Shown piece by piece: positions 40,859-51,400 of a DNA stretch of 64,000 nucleotides. Within the stretch, counting starts at the first letter, position 1. Each line of letters starts with the position of its first letter. Source of the DNA: Viscum album (lineage: Eukaryota > Streptophyta > Magnoliopsida > Santalales > Viscaceae); NCBI GenBank assembly GCA_963277665.1, contig OY728166.1, forward strand, positions 545,659,219 through 545,723,218. The letters are read 5' to 3'. A program made the position numbers and the translations under genes. Under the pieces are notes generated by a model, which saw only the letters and a list, made by a program, of their open reading frames with translations, was not told where the DNA came from and searched no databases.

Positions 40859-41023
40859 TACTTTGAAGCGCCTCTTTGAGACATCAATTTAGGGAACTAA
40901 AATTGGTCTTTGAAGAGGACCAGGACCTCTAAGATGTTTCTAGGGAAGTGGAGAGGAGAAATTTTCAGGTTTTGTCCGAGCTTGAAGTCTCAATGTGGTG
41001 TGAGGAAGAGAGGGAGGAGGTGC

Positions 41024-41036
41024 CCTTTTATAAAGG
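41024..41036 (-). promoter_or_regulatory. Element C LTR TATA box (left copy)
   Basis: Minus strand CCTTTATAAAAGG followed by GCACCTCCTCCCTC. The right LTR has CCTTAAAAAGG at the same place (50610-50620), so the box is damaged in the 5' LTR, which would normally drive transcription. Confidence 0.65.
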
Positions 41037-42668
41037 AGGAGAGGGGCTCCATTGGAAAAACTAAAAATATTATTTTATTATAAAGACATATTCGGTTTTA
41101 AATAGCTCCAAATTGATCTATTTAGAAGATAAGGTGGGGATGGGTCGAAATCCTCTCATCAAATATAATTTGTACATGTTTAGTTTACTATTTTAACCTT
41201 ATCATTTAGATTTAACTTTAAGCTAGATAATTTTACTTTTACCGTGTCTTTTTGTGTTCATAAACTATAAGGATAATAAACTTACTCTAACAAGACAAAC
41301 GAACCCCAAGTTGTTTATTATTTATATATATAACCTTTTATAAGTCATTTGGCCGAACCTTAAACTTTTATGAATAAAATAACAATTAATAATATAATAT
41401 TTGTTTTAAAAACTATTTTATGTCAATTTTGACACTATTTAGTAATTGATTTTTGTGAAAATCATAACAGAATGATTAATTCGTAAAAAGTTAATTAAAT
41501 AAATACTAACTTGTCATATTAACCTAGAAAATTAGTTTAATTCATAAAAAGTCTCAAATTACATTTATTTGGGTATTTATAACATCAATTATGTCAATAT
41601 TTCATTAATAAGATAATTAATGCATCATCTTTGTGTCATAAATAAATTAACTTCTTTAATTTTCTAAAAATTAAAAATAAAATACCATTATGTAGGAAAT
41701 CGTTTTAGATTTCTAATGAATATTTATAGTAGAATTTATCTCCTGTATAACCCTATATTAAAAATTATTTACTTATTAAACTTTGATTTTAAATATTTTA
41801 ACCCTTCTTTAAATAAATAAATAATAAATGTCCTAATATAATACAAGTGGGCCTAAATGGTCATATTTTATTCCTAAGGTTGTTTTTGGTCGAATTACAC
41901 TTACCCAATAGAATTAGGACACATGTTAGCATTATAATAATATCATTTTTACTCTTAATTACCCTATTTACTTTTAACCGTGGTAAGTAAAAGTAACAAG
42001 TTACTATTGACCAAAAATTATTTTCATCTCATTGAAACACATTTTACTTACTAAAATCAACCGTGTATCTTGTATTTTTTAAATTTCACTCACAGAAGCG
42101 GTAAAAATATGTTTTATGTAAATTTTCAAATTCTTCTAGGAGGTGGGTAAAAGACGGTGAAAAGTTCAATAAAATTTTTATATATCTAAAATTATTATAA
42201 AATTACTCAAATGAATTACCTTGAACTTATATAAGTATTATTTATGAATTTTTACCCAAAATAAAATTAAATAAAATAAATAATTATTTAAATAAAAAGT
42301 CGGTTTTTAAATAGTAACCCAGTGTTTTCACTATTCATCCAAAATTGAAAGTTTCCAGAAAAATACAAAAATTTCACCCTAGGCTAATTTCGATATTCCA
42401 AATCCAAAAATGAAGTCCATTGTGAAAAATAAAATTTACAAAATTTCAAAAAGTGGTTATTACTATTCATAAAGGCTAGTTTTAGTAATATTTTAATAGC
42501 ATATCGTTGTTTAGTGAAACTCGATATTGCGTAGGACGCAAGCTATCAAGGAAGGTCGCGATTTCCTGTAAAGAAAGCCAAGAAAGTGTCGGGTGTAGTG
42601 AAAGATTCCTTTGATGATTTTTATAAAATAAAAACAAAATATTTCGTATAAAAGTCTCGGGTGTTACA

Positions 42669-42681
42669 TTCTACCCCCTTA
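42669..42681 (-). other. Element C polypurine tract
   Basis: Plus strand TTCTACCCCCTTA, which is TAAGGGGGTAGAA on the minus strand, directly before the 3' LTR start TGTAACACCC. It is the second-strand priming site. Confidence 0.75.
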
Positions 42682-42719
42682 AAATGAATTTCACCCTCAA
42701 AATTCGTCACTTGTAACAA

Positions 42720-43019
42720 ACAGATGAGGATAACTCTCCCTCATCATATCCTCAAGATCCTATGTAGCTTCTTCTAATTGGTGGTTCCTCCATAAAACTT
42801 TCACCAAGCGAGTGGTCTTATTCCGTAGGACTGTTTCACTAAGATCGAGAATCTCTATCGGTTGTTCTTCATAAAAATGATCTTGTTCCAGTGGTACAAC
42901 TTCTTAGCTAAGTATATGTGAAGGATCAGGTGTGTACTTTCTCAGGAGAGATACATGGAACACATCGTGAACTTGAGAGAGATGTGGTGGAATCTCCAAT
43001 CATTAAGCTACCTTCTCAA
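42720..43019 (-). pseudogene. Element C chromodomain-like tail
   Basis: The minus strand around 42735-42850 reads LRNKTTRLVKVLWRNHQLEE, then AT, then a TAG stop in place of the tryptophan of TWDLE, then DLEDMMRE. This is the typical Tekay/Del polyprotein end. The TGG to TAG change is a single transition of the kind favoured in methylated repeats. The tail in element D is the same with its tryptophan intact. Confidence 0.75.
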
Positions 43020-44269
43020 CACAATCCAGTATTTCGAAAGGACTGATATATCTAGTGCTCAACTTTCCCTTATTTCCAAATCTTATGACCCTCTTCTAGG
43101 GAGATATTCATAAGAACACTTTATCACCCACTTAAAACACTAAGTCTTTTCTTCGGTTGTCGGCATAAATTTTTTGTCTACTTTGATCTGATCTTATGTG
43201 TTGTTGAATAGATCGAACCTTTTCTACCATCTCATCAACAAGATCAGGTCCTAATAGCTTTTTTCCCCCAACTTTATCCTAGCATGTTGGAGTCCTGCAT
43301 TTCTTTACAAAGAGAGCTTCATAAGGAGACATCTAAATACTTGTGTGAAAGCTATTATTATAGGAAAATTCCACCAAATATAGGTGTTGATCCCAACCAC
43401 CTATAAAATCCACAGAGCAAGCTCTCAGCATATCTTCTAGAGTTTGAATTTTCCTCTCAGACTAACCGTCTGTCTGAGGATGATAAGCAGTGCTGAAACT
43501 CAACTTTGTCTCCAGAGTATGCTAAAGACTTCACCAGAACATTGAGGTAAACCTCAGATCCCGATCAGATATAATAGAAAGTGGAACTCCATGAAATCTT
43601 ACCACTTCCTTTACATATATCCTGGAAAGATGATCCAGAGAGAAATCCTCTCAAATAGCAATGAAGTATGCAGACTTTGTAAGACGATCAACTATAACCC
43701 AGATAGCATTATTGCCTTTGGATGTTTTAGGAAGTCCAGTGACAAATTCCATAGTGATGTTTTCCCATTTCCATTCGTGTTTGGGTAATGGTTGTAACAT
43801 TCCCTTAGACTTCTATCCCTCAGCTTTAACTTGTTGACAAACCAAGAATCGAGAGACATATTCAGAAATATCTCTTTTCATGCCATCCCACCAGAAGTAC
43901 TATTTCAGGTCCCTATACATCTTTGTGCCTCCAGGATGAATAGAGAATGAAGAACTGTGAGCCTCATCCAGCAGCTCCTTCTTTAATTCGGGGATGGGAG
44001 GAACACAAACCCGATTCTTGAACTTTATAATCCCATCAAAATAAAGGTTGAATTCAGGAACATTTCTCACCTTCTTTTGCAACTCTACATCTTCGTTCTG
44101 TGACTCTTTAATCTTCGCATGTATAGACGGTTGAACATTCATTTGAGAATGATAATATTTTTCCCCTTCCATTATAATTCCAAGATCAATCCTTTGTAAA
44201 TCCATAAATATTGGATCTTTTGTGATCCTCATCATAGATAAACAAGAATGGTCTTGTCGACTTAATGAA
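43020..44269 (-). pseudogene. Element C integrase remnant
   Basis: The frame at 43900-44355 ends with the zinc-binding part: ELLDEAHSSSFSIHPGGTKM. After a stop the reading continues YFWWDGMKRDISEYVSR and LVCQQVK, where the first cysteine of CxxC is changed. The core follows: [12 protein letters not shown] (first catalytic Asp replaced by Glu), [20 protein letters not shown] (second Asp kept) and AYHPQTDG, stop, SERKIQ (Glu kept). The end part includes SPYEALF. The order and motifs are those of gypsy integrase, but several stops and the D-to-E change show loss of function. Small open frames on the opposite strand (43591-43788) are shadows. Confidence 0.85.
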
Positions 44270-44940
44270 TCTTCCACCTTGTTTGCTTTCCCAGGGTGGT
44301 AATTGATTGAGCAATCATAATCCTTAATCAGATCCAACCATTTTCTTTGGCGCATATTCAGCTTCTTTTGTCTGAAAATATACCTTAAACTTTTATGATT
44401 AGTATAAATGTCACACCTTTATCCATAATGATAATGCCTCCAAATCATTAATTCAATGATTACCCCAGCTAACTCCAAATCTTGATTTAGGAAATTTTGC
44501 TCATGGATTTTCAACTGTCGTGAGGCATAAGTTATCACCATATCATTTTTCATGAGAACACACCCCAATCCCTTCTTGGATGCATCACTGTAGATCACAA
44601 ACCATTCTACACTACAAGGAAGATTGAGTACAGGTGCACTGGATAACCATCTTTTCAACTCCTTGAAATTCTCTTCACATTCCTCTATCCAAGAAAACTT
44701 AACTCCTTTCCAAGTCAACTTGGTGAGTGGATTAGATAATAGTGAAAAATCCTTCACAAAACGTCGATAATATCCAGCCAAACCAAGAAAACATTGGATC
44801 TCAGTTACTATTGTTGGTCTCGACCATATTTCGAAAACCTCTGTTATTGATGGATCAACATATATCCCATATTTTGAGAGTATGCGTCCCAAAAAGGATA
44901 CTTTTTGAATCCAAAATTCACACTTGGTAAATTTGGCATA
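44270..44940 (-). pseudogene. Element C RNase H and linker
   Basis: The frame at 44419-44892 holds GRILSKYGIYVDPS, CFLGLAGYYRRFVKDFS and the RNase H core WFVIYSDASKKGLGCVLMKN, SRQLKIHEQNF and DLELAGVI. After a stop (GGA TAA) it continues with DIYTNHKSLRYIF, where the usual YTDHKSL aspartate is asparagine. The linker LIKDYDCSINYHPGKANKVE and SLSRQD follows. It removes the RNA strand of the hybrid in intact elements. The D-to-N change would remove a metal ligand. Confidence 0.85.
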
Positions 44941-45600
44941 AATCTTCTCTTATCTCAGGGTCTTCGGTATAATTCTCATGTGATCTTCATGTTCTTCCTC
45001 GCTCTTTGAATATAAAAGAATATCATATATAAAGACTACCACAAAATGATCATGATAGTCTCTAAAGACTCTATTCATCAGATACATGAAGATAGCAGGG
45101 GCATTAATAAGACCAAATGGAATCACTATAAATTCATAGTGTCCATACCGTGTATGGAAAGCCATATTTGGTATATCCTCTATTTTGACCCTTAATTTAT
45201 GATACCCTGAACGAAGATCAATCTTGGAAAAGTATTGAGCTCCGCGTAGTTGGTCAAATAATTCATCAATGTGTGGGAAAGGATATTGATTCTTGATAGT
45301 GATCTTGTAATGTTCTCTATAATCAATGAAGAGTCTCATTGATCCATCTTTCTTCTTAACAAATAGAATAGGTGCTCCCCAAGGTGACACACCAGGGCGT
45401 TTGAATCCCTTATCAAGATTCTCTTGTATTTTCTTCTTCAATTACTGCAACTCAATTGGGGCCATTCTATAAGGTGTCTTTGAAATAGGCAAAGCACCCG
45501 GTACGAGTTCGATTGAAAACTCAACTTCATGATTTGGTGGAAGACCCGGAAATTCCTCTAAAAGACATCATCAAACTCACTTAAAATGGGAATATTATTA
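44941..45600 (-). pseudogene. Element C reverse transcriptase
   Basis: A long open stretch (44950-45441, 163 codons) covers the RT palm and fingers: [57 protein letters not shown], then [19 protein letters not shown] and [18 protein letters not shown]. The FIDD catalytic box reads FIYD (45017-45034), a GAT to TAT change of the first aspartate. The upstream leader, with [20 protein letters not shown] and TPYRMAPIE, is separated by a stop. It is the clearest RT in the window and assigns the element to Ty3/gypsy. Confidence 0.92.
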
Positions 45601-45816
45601 ATCGTGAGTTTCTCACCAGTAATTTGAGATAAATAACCTTCATTTAATTGAATCAAGACTCATAAGATGGAATAAATTTCCACTGGAATGTTATGTTCAT
45701 CCTTGCATCGATAGAGGATCAAAGATTGATCTGGAATATAATATGTGACTTCCCTTATTTGGAAATAGATATGAGATCCATATAAAGAAAGCCAATCCAT
45801 GACAAGAATCACATCA
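45601..45816 (-). pseudogene. Element C protease, C-terminal part (after the CACTA insertion)
   Basis: On the minus strand this begins DVILVMDWLSLYGSH, the conserved DVILGMDWL segment of gypsy protease. It continues through VTYYIPDQS and GEKLTI to the RT leader. It was joined to 46621-46900 before the CACTA element inserted; the TCA at 45814-45816 is one copy of the duplicated target. Confidence 0.75.
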
Positions 45817-45833
45817 CACTACTGGAAAATGTA

Positions 45834-46092
45834 CCTATCCCCACGGTTTTCCCCAAACCGTGGGGATAGACCCCCCCTATACCCACGGTTTTGGAAAACC
45901 GTGGGTATAGGTGAATTTTCATGACCTATACCCATGGTTTTCCAAAACCGTGGGTATAGGGGGCTCTATCCCCACGGTTTTGGCAAATCGTGGGTATAGG
46001 TCATGAAAATTCACCTATACCCACGGTTTTCCAAAACCGTGGGTATAGGGGGGGTCTATCCCCACGGTTTTGGGGAAAACCATGGGGATAGG
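45834..46092. repeat. Large palindrome inside the CACTA element
   Basis: Two arms of about 130 bp are near-perfect reverse complements around a centre at about 45963. Each arm itself contains two smaller hairpins built from the CCCACGGTTTT unit. Both arms share GTGAATTTTCATGACC or its complement. The differences are few and mostly transitions. Confidence 0.85.
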
Positions 46093-46291
46093 TCTGGGAT
46101 AAAATACCTATACCCACGGTTTTGAAAAACCGTGGGTATAGGTCAAGTTTGTGTGCGCGGGAAAAAAATTTTTTCCGCGGGAAGGAATTTTTTTTTGGCA
46201 GGAACCCTATACCCACGGTTCTTCCCTCTATACCCACGGTTTTTATAACTATATTTAACTAAATATATATATATATATACATATATGTGAA

Positions 46292-46352
46292 GTTAGGGTA
46301 GTGGTTAGACACGGTGTTTGCAGCGAAGAGGTTGTGGGATCGAAACTCGTCG
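46292..46352 (+). other. tRNA-like / SINE-like stretch in the CACTA element
   Basis: TTAGGGTAGTGG (46293-46304) resembles a polymerase III A box and GGGATCGAAACTC (46336-46348) a B box. Their spacing is close to that of a tRNA gene. The stretch does not fold into a complete tRNA by eye, so a tRNA gene is not called. It may be a relic of a tRNA-derived SINE or chance similarity. Confidence 0.35.
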
Positions 46353-46620
46353 CCTGCATTATTTTAGGACCTATACCCACAGTTTTGAAACCGTGGGTAA
46401 AAGCCGTTGACACCGTGGAAATTCTCTATGTTTCGGTGACACGGTGGCAGGACACCTATACCCACGGTTTTCCAAAACCGTGGGTATAGGCTGGGGACCT
46501 ATACCGACGGCGTTCCAGCCCACGGTTCCCAAAACCGTGGGTATAGGCTATACCTACGGTTTTGGGGGCTATACCCACGGTTTTGAACCGTGGGTATAGG
46601 TCGTTTTTCCAGTACTGTCA

Positions 46621-46949
46621 AATTCCACTATAGGAAGGATCACAAGATTTTCAGGAATCACTTTCCCACAAACTTCAATCGGAGAAGAATTATAAACTTT
46701 TGATGTGACTGTTGTGCCATTAGGGGTTGTCACAGCTACCTCAACATCTAATTGTTGAGATAATACGGTGATACCCTTAAAAAATTCTTAAGTAATAAAG
46801 GAGTGGGTGGATCCATAATCAAATAAAACATTTCCCACTTTAGATTGGATGGCATGTGTACCTATCACCACTTTTTTATTGTACTCCACATCCCTGATAT
46901 AAATTGCATGTGACTTTCCTTTGCCTTTAACCTTAAGAGTTTGTTGACG
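46621..46949 (-). pseudogene. Element C protease, N-terminal part
   Basis: The minus-strand frame 46788-47525 ends ...KVGNVLFDYGSTHSFIT, the retropepsin active-site segment. Gypsy elements have FDSGASHSFI here; the serine of D-S-G is tyrosine in this copy. After a stop the frame continues with recognisable pieces (VTTPNG, EVCGKVIPENL-like) up to the CACTA insertion. The opposite-strand frame is a shadow. Confidence 0.75.
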
Positions 46950-47990
46950 TCGACCATCATCATCAACCCTTGGATTTGGGCATTGATTGGAATAATGCGC
47001 CGTCCTTTTGAACTTGTAACATTGAAGTGTAGGAGGTTCACTATGTGTAGCCTTTTCATTTTTCTCCTCACTAGACATCTTCTTCCCATCATTGTTGCAT
47101 TCAAATGCCCGATGACCTTCCTTTCCACATTTGAAACATTTACTTGTCCCTTTAAGACAAATCCCTATATGTGTCATTCCACACATTGAGCATAAGGGAA
47201 AACTCATCTTCTTTTTAGTGTGATCTTTATATTTTCCTTTTAATTCCATTTTCATCTTCTTATCAAACCCATATGACTGATGGGTTACTCCAATATCCAT
47301 CTCAACTTTGAGAGTACATCGAACTATTTCCTCATAGCTATTGAATTCCCTTATGGCTAACGCCCTTCGAAGACTTGGTTTTAAGCCACTAAAGTATCGA
47401 TCGATCTTACTCTCAGGTTGGATAATAATACCAGAAGCATACCTTTCAAGTCTTGTAAACATTTCTTCATAGGTACCGACAGATTCATCATCATTTTGCT
47501 TTAGTTCACGAAACTCTTTCTCCATCTTTTTTCAGAGAATATGAGGGATGTACTTATTGAAAAATAAGTTCTTTAACTCGTCCCATTCCATGGACTCAAT
47601 TTCATCTTTTGGCCTCGTATTCTTGATAAGATTCCACCATTGATCAGCATCACCTTCTAAATGATACACTACTAAGATGACTTTATCCTATTAAGAACAT
47701 TGAAGAACTGAAAATATCTTTTCATTAGTACTGATCCATTGTTCTGCAACTAATGGATCAGTAGACCCCCTAAATGAAGGTGGACGCTGTCTCATGAAGG
47801 ATTCAACAGAATGTTGCTTCTTCCTTTGCTCATTTGGAAGTCATGCATGATTCATAGCTTGAGAAAGTTGTGTGAGCATGGCTACAAGATTTTGCATTCC
47901 AGCTCCCATAACGTTTGGTTGCTCAGGGGGACAATCATTTCATTTCCCCTCGCATTCCTCATTAACATGGTTCCTTCGGGTTCCAACCAT
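46950..47990 (-). pseudogene. Element C gag (capsid and zinc knuckles)
   Basis: The reading starts at ATG 47990-47988 (MVGTRRNHVNEE). It passes through MRQRPPSFRGSTDPLVAEQW, VVYHLEGDADQWWNLIKN and ESMEWDELKNLFFNKYIPHI, which is the retrotransposon gag domain. From 47525 downward the frame is open: YEEMFTRLERYASGI and RYFSGLKPSLRRALAI. It then has a zinc knuckle CFKCGKEGHRAFEC, complete C-x2-C-x4-H-x4-C, and a second, damaged one (YKFKRTAHYSNQCP). Four or five stops lie upstream of 47525. In the living element gag packages the RNA into virus-like particles. Confidence 0.88.
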
Positions 47991-48416
47991 TGTCTAAAAC
48001 CAAGAAGAATAGTGTGAGCAACACTAATTATAATAGGAAAACCACATAATCAAGAATAAAATTTCACACATAAGGTCTTATCCTAGGTTATTCATGGCCA
48101 TGTTTAAAACAATGAGATTGTGTTCTATGCTAATACATATCCTTAGGATTCTTACTAAAGCTTTCACATCCTAGTTTCCAAAGGTTGACTATACATTTCC
48201 CTTGATACCAACTATAGCGGTCTTGAATTACTTCCAGTGGACTATAATTGATACCTATCAAGGCACTCCATGGGAGGCCACACCCCTTGGGCGGGACACA
48301 CCACCATCCCCAGTGGCATCCATTTCCTCATGAATCCCTTGGGCAGAGATCCAAGCTTCATCCAACTCTCACACGTGAGAGTTCCCAAGGATCGGATACA
48401 TTCCTACATCCTTTGA
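47991..48416 (-). other. Element C untranslated leader between primer site and gag
   Basis: Non-coding, 0.4 kb. The part at 48245-48416 is unusually GC-rich for this window. It contains a hairpin, AACTCTCACACGTGAGAGTT at 48364-48383 (9 bp stem, 2 nt loop). The primer-site sequence is present a second time at 48200-48216. The plus-strand opening at 48248-48475 has no domain. Confidence 0.6.
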
Positions 48417-48429
48417 CCTTGATACCAAC
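48417..48429 (-). other. Element C primer binding site (initiator tRNA-Met type)
   Basis: Plus strand CCTTGATACCAAC, minus strand GTTGGTATCAAGG, directly after the 5' LTR. TTGGTATCA matches the tRNA-iMet primer site used by many plant gypsy elements. The last bases differ from the usual GAGC. Confidence 0.8.
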
Positions 48430-51400
48430 TATAATGACCCATACTTTACATACATTGTTAGTAATTCAAAATTGAAGTACACTTATTACAACATATAACA
48501 AAACCATGAAAGGACCGTATATGTATAGTGTCTTTAGAAACCGAGAAACATAAACAACTGGTTCATAAAGCATCTGCACTGTCTCCCATTTATTTCATCA
48601 TATCTATAGTCCCTTTTGGCATATATTACTTAATAAAATTCTTCCTGACCTGGGGAAAGAAAACATACAAAAGGATGAGCTCAAATGCTCAGTAATGGTA
48701 AACCAATGAAATATCAATCACATCGTATTCATAAGAACATAACATTTTGGAAATCTTACCCTGCAAAAGAGATCATAATTTCATAACATGAGATAAATCA
48801 TGGCAGTGAAATGTAATCACAATAATTATAACTTAAAACAAGAAGCTTTGTGGCAAACACACATAATCATAGAAAATCATTTCTTATTAGTCAAGACTCA
48901 TTTCCAAGACTATCTTGGTGGAAAAAGTCCATTTCTGAACTGAGTTCATTCCTCATTTCAGTCCAATTTCACTGAACCGGTTTAAGCTGCCATTCCAGCC
49001 ATGTCTATCTCATGAGATATAAAATCTTCACCCAATGCATTGGAGGGAGATATAGGTCCCACCCATCTCATAATGTTACCATTCTTATGTGTGCTACAAA
49101 ATCATAAACCATACATCATAGAATAACCCATGTAATAAAAATGGGATTCTTAAACATTGTGACATAATAATACAATTCATATAAGATAAAAGAATTAATA
49201 AAAATAATTCCATCACAATATAATCAAATCAATGTAATAATAGGGATAGAAACAGAACCCTATATTATCTTACATGGAAAATAATTTTGATAAAACACTT
49301 GAACTCCATTCTTAAGGAAAATATCCTTTCTACATCAAAACACGTTTCCTTTCTTAACATGTCATACAATTTTTAACTAAAATAAGTTGATTAAAAATAA
49401 ACTTGAAAACATGTAAAGGAATATTCTTGGAAATAATGTTTTAAAAATCAATTCATTTGGTATAAGTTAAAAAAAATTCTTCTCGTACTTTTGTCGGAAA
49501 AGTCACAAAGTACCTCGTACGAAAAACCACAAAAGATTACTTTCATATCTTTTACTAAAAACTCACCGAAGGATAAAATTGGATTTAAAAAATTGTAGGA
49601 GGATATAAATAAAATTACATATTGAGGAAACATGGATCTGGATGATAAAATACACCCCAGTAAATTCCAAAGTATAAACAATCTCGGATAAAAATGAGAT
49701 TGTGATATTTCCCTTACCTTAGGTCTGATTTGCTTTGTAAGTGTCTGAACCTCCTGTATAATTATTTAAATAATGTCATTGACTTATTCCAGAATCATAC
49801 ACATTGTTATGATATCATATATGGTTATATTCTTAGCTTATTATTAGTAATATTTCATTGCTACTTGTTATTAGGGTGTTTATTACTTTTTCTTCTTATG
49901 CGTGTTTTTTTGAATAAATTATTCTTCTTCTTTTTAGGTTATAGATACCTAATTTCCAGAATGTTATTAGTGTAATATATATCATATTCATTAATTAAAT
50001 TTATTTATATAATCATTATGCAATGAAAATCATGTAGAACGAGTCGCATCACATCGTGGAGACGGTATTCCGTACGTACGCACGAGCGATGATATCGTTC
50101 TCATGATCATGAAATTGTAATGGAGTGTATGTATTCTATTTCAGAATCAATATCACTTTAAAGTAATAATTTATAGTTATTATTTACACCATTATACCAA
50201 TACATGTAAGGTGGTTTTGGAAAATAGATTACACCAAGGCGTGGAGACGGTATTCTGTACGTACGCACGCGCGGTGATTTCGTTTTCTATAGGATGGATA
50301 TATGCTGAAATAGGGTTGTTTCATACATATAATAACATATCAGTATATGAGTTATACTGATGTTATTAATTCATAATGAAACAACTAAATAAGAATAAGT
50401 GGAAGAAGAAATAAAGTTGAAAAAATCGGTAACGGACATTACCTCTTCTTTGAAGCGCCTCTTTGAGACCTCTTTTTAGGGCACTAAAATTGGTCCTTGA
50501 AGATTCCCAAGACCTATAGGATGTTTCTAGGGAATCAGAGAGTAGAAATTGGCAGGTTTTGGCCGAGCTTGAAGGCTCAAAGTGGTGCGAGAAAGAGAGG
50601 GAGGAGGTTCCCTTTTTAAGGGGGGAGAGGGGCTCTTTTGGAAAAACTAAAAATATTATTTTATTATAAAGCCATATTCGGTTATAAATAACTCCAAATT
50701 GATTTATTTCGAAGCTAATGTGGGTATGGGTAGAAATACTCTCATCCAATAGAATTTGGACAAGTTTCGTGTACTATTTTAACCATATCATTTAGATTTA
50801 ACTTTAAGTTAGATAATTTTACTTTTACTGTGTCTTTTTGTGTTCTTACACTATAAGGTTAATAAACATACTATAACAATACAAAAGATCCCCAAGATGT
50901 TTATTATTATTATATATATCCTTATCTAAGTTATTTGGCCGAACCATAGATTTTTAGAAATAAAATAACAATTAATAATATAATATTTGTTTTAAAAACT
51001 ATTTTATGTCAATTTTGACACTATTTAGTAATTGATTTTTTTGAAAATCATAACAGAATTATTAATTATAAAAAAGTTAATTAAATCAATACAAACATGT
51101 AATATTATCCTATAAAATTATTGGAATTCATAAAAAGACTCAAATTACTTTATTTGGTTATTTATAACATCAATTATGTCAATATTTCACTAATAAGATA
51201 ATTACTGCATCATCACTGTGTCATAAATAAAGTAAATTATTTAATGTCTAAAAATTAAAAATAAAATACCATTACGTAGAAAATCTTTGTATATTTCTAA
51301 TGAATATTTATAGTCGAATTTATCTCATGAATTACACTATGTTGAAAGTTATTTACTTATTAATCTTTGATTTTAACTATTTTAACCCTTCTTTAAATAA

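Larger units (their letters stand above)
38841..42668 (-). repeat. Element C 3' LTR (left copy)
   Basis: On the plus strand it starts TATAACAACCCATACTG and ends TCTCGGGTGTTACA. The start was chosen because the right copy begins TATAATGACCCATACTT straight after the primer site, and because it yields the near-matching target duplication. An alternative start at the TG/CA position (38846) is possible. It contains the promoter (41024-41036), the palindrome (40843-40856), the paired CG-rich motifs (40451-40510 and 40648-40690) and the LTR-start inverted repeat near 42524-42538. Confidence 0.9.
45817..46617. mobile_element. Non-autonomous CACTA (En/Spm-like) DNA transposon, 801 bp
   Basis: It starts CACTACTGGAAAA and ends TTTTTCCAGTACTG, imperfect terminal inverted repeats with the CACTA signature. 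It is flanked by a perfect 3 bp target duplication TCA (45814-45816 and 46618-46620). No transposase frame is present, so it would have needed one in trans. Most of its length consists of many copies, in both orientations, of the unit CTATACCCACGGTTTT with its complement AAAACCGTGGGTATAG, which form many hairpins. They resemble the subterminal repeats that CACTA transposases bind. The middle contains an AT repeat and a tRNA-like stretch. The frame at 46001-46237 is a by-product of the repeats. Confidence 0.9.

Noticed and set aside
46292..46360. Possible tRNA gene
   Set aside because: A- and B-box-like strings are present, but no full cloverleaf, acceptor stem or clear anticodon arm can be drawn by eye. 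It is reported only as a tRNA-like stretch.
45817..46617. CRISPR-like array of repeated units
   Set aside because: The repeats vary in spacing and orientation, form palindromes and lie within CACTA termini with a target duplication in a plant context. They are transposon repeats.
46865..47189. Overlapping frames on both strands within the element C gag
   Set aside because: They are shadows of the 245-codon gag-protease frame, which has clear zinc-knuckle and protease motifs.
50366..50749. 127-codon minus-strand frame in the element C right LTR
   Set aside because: It spans the LTR promoter and palindrome region and is not preserved as open in the left LTR, so it is not a conserved LTR gene.
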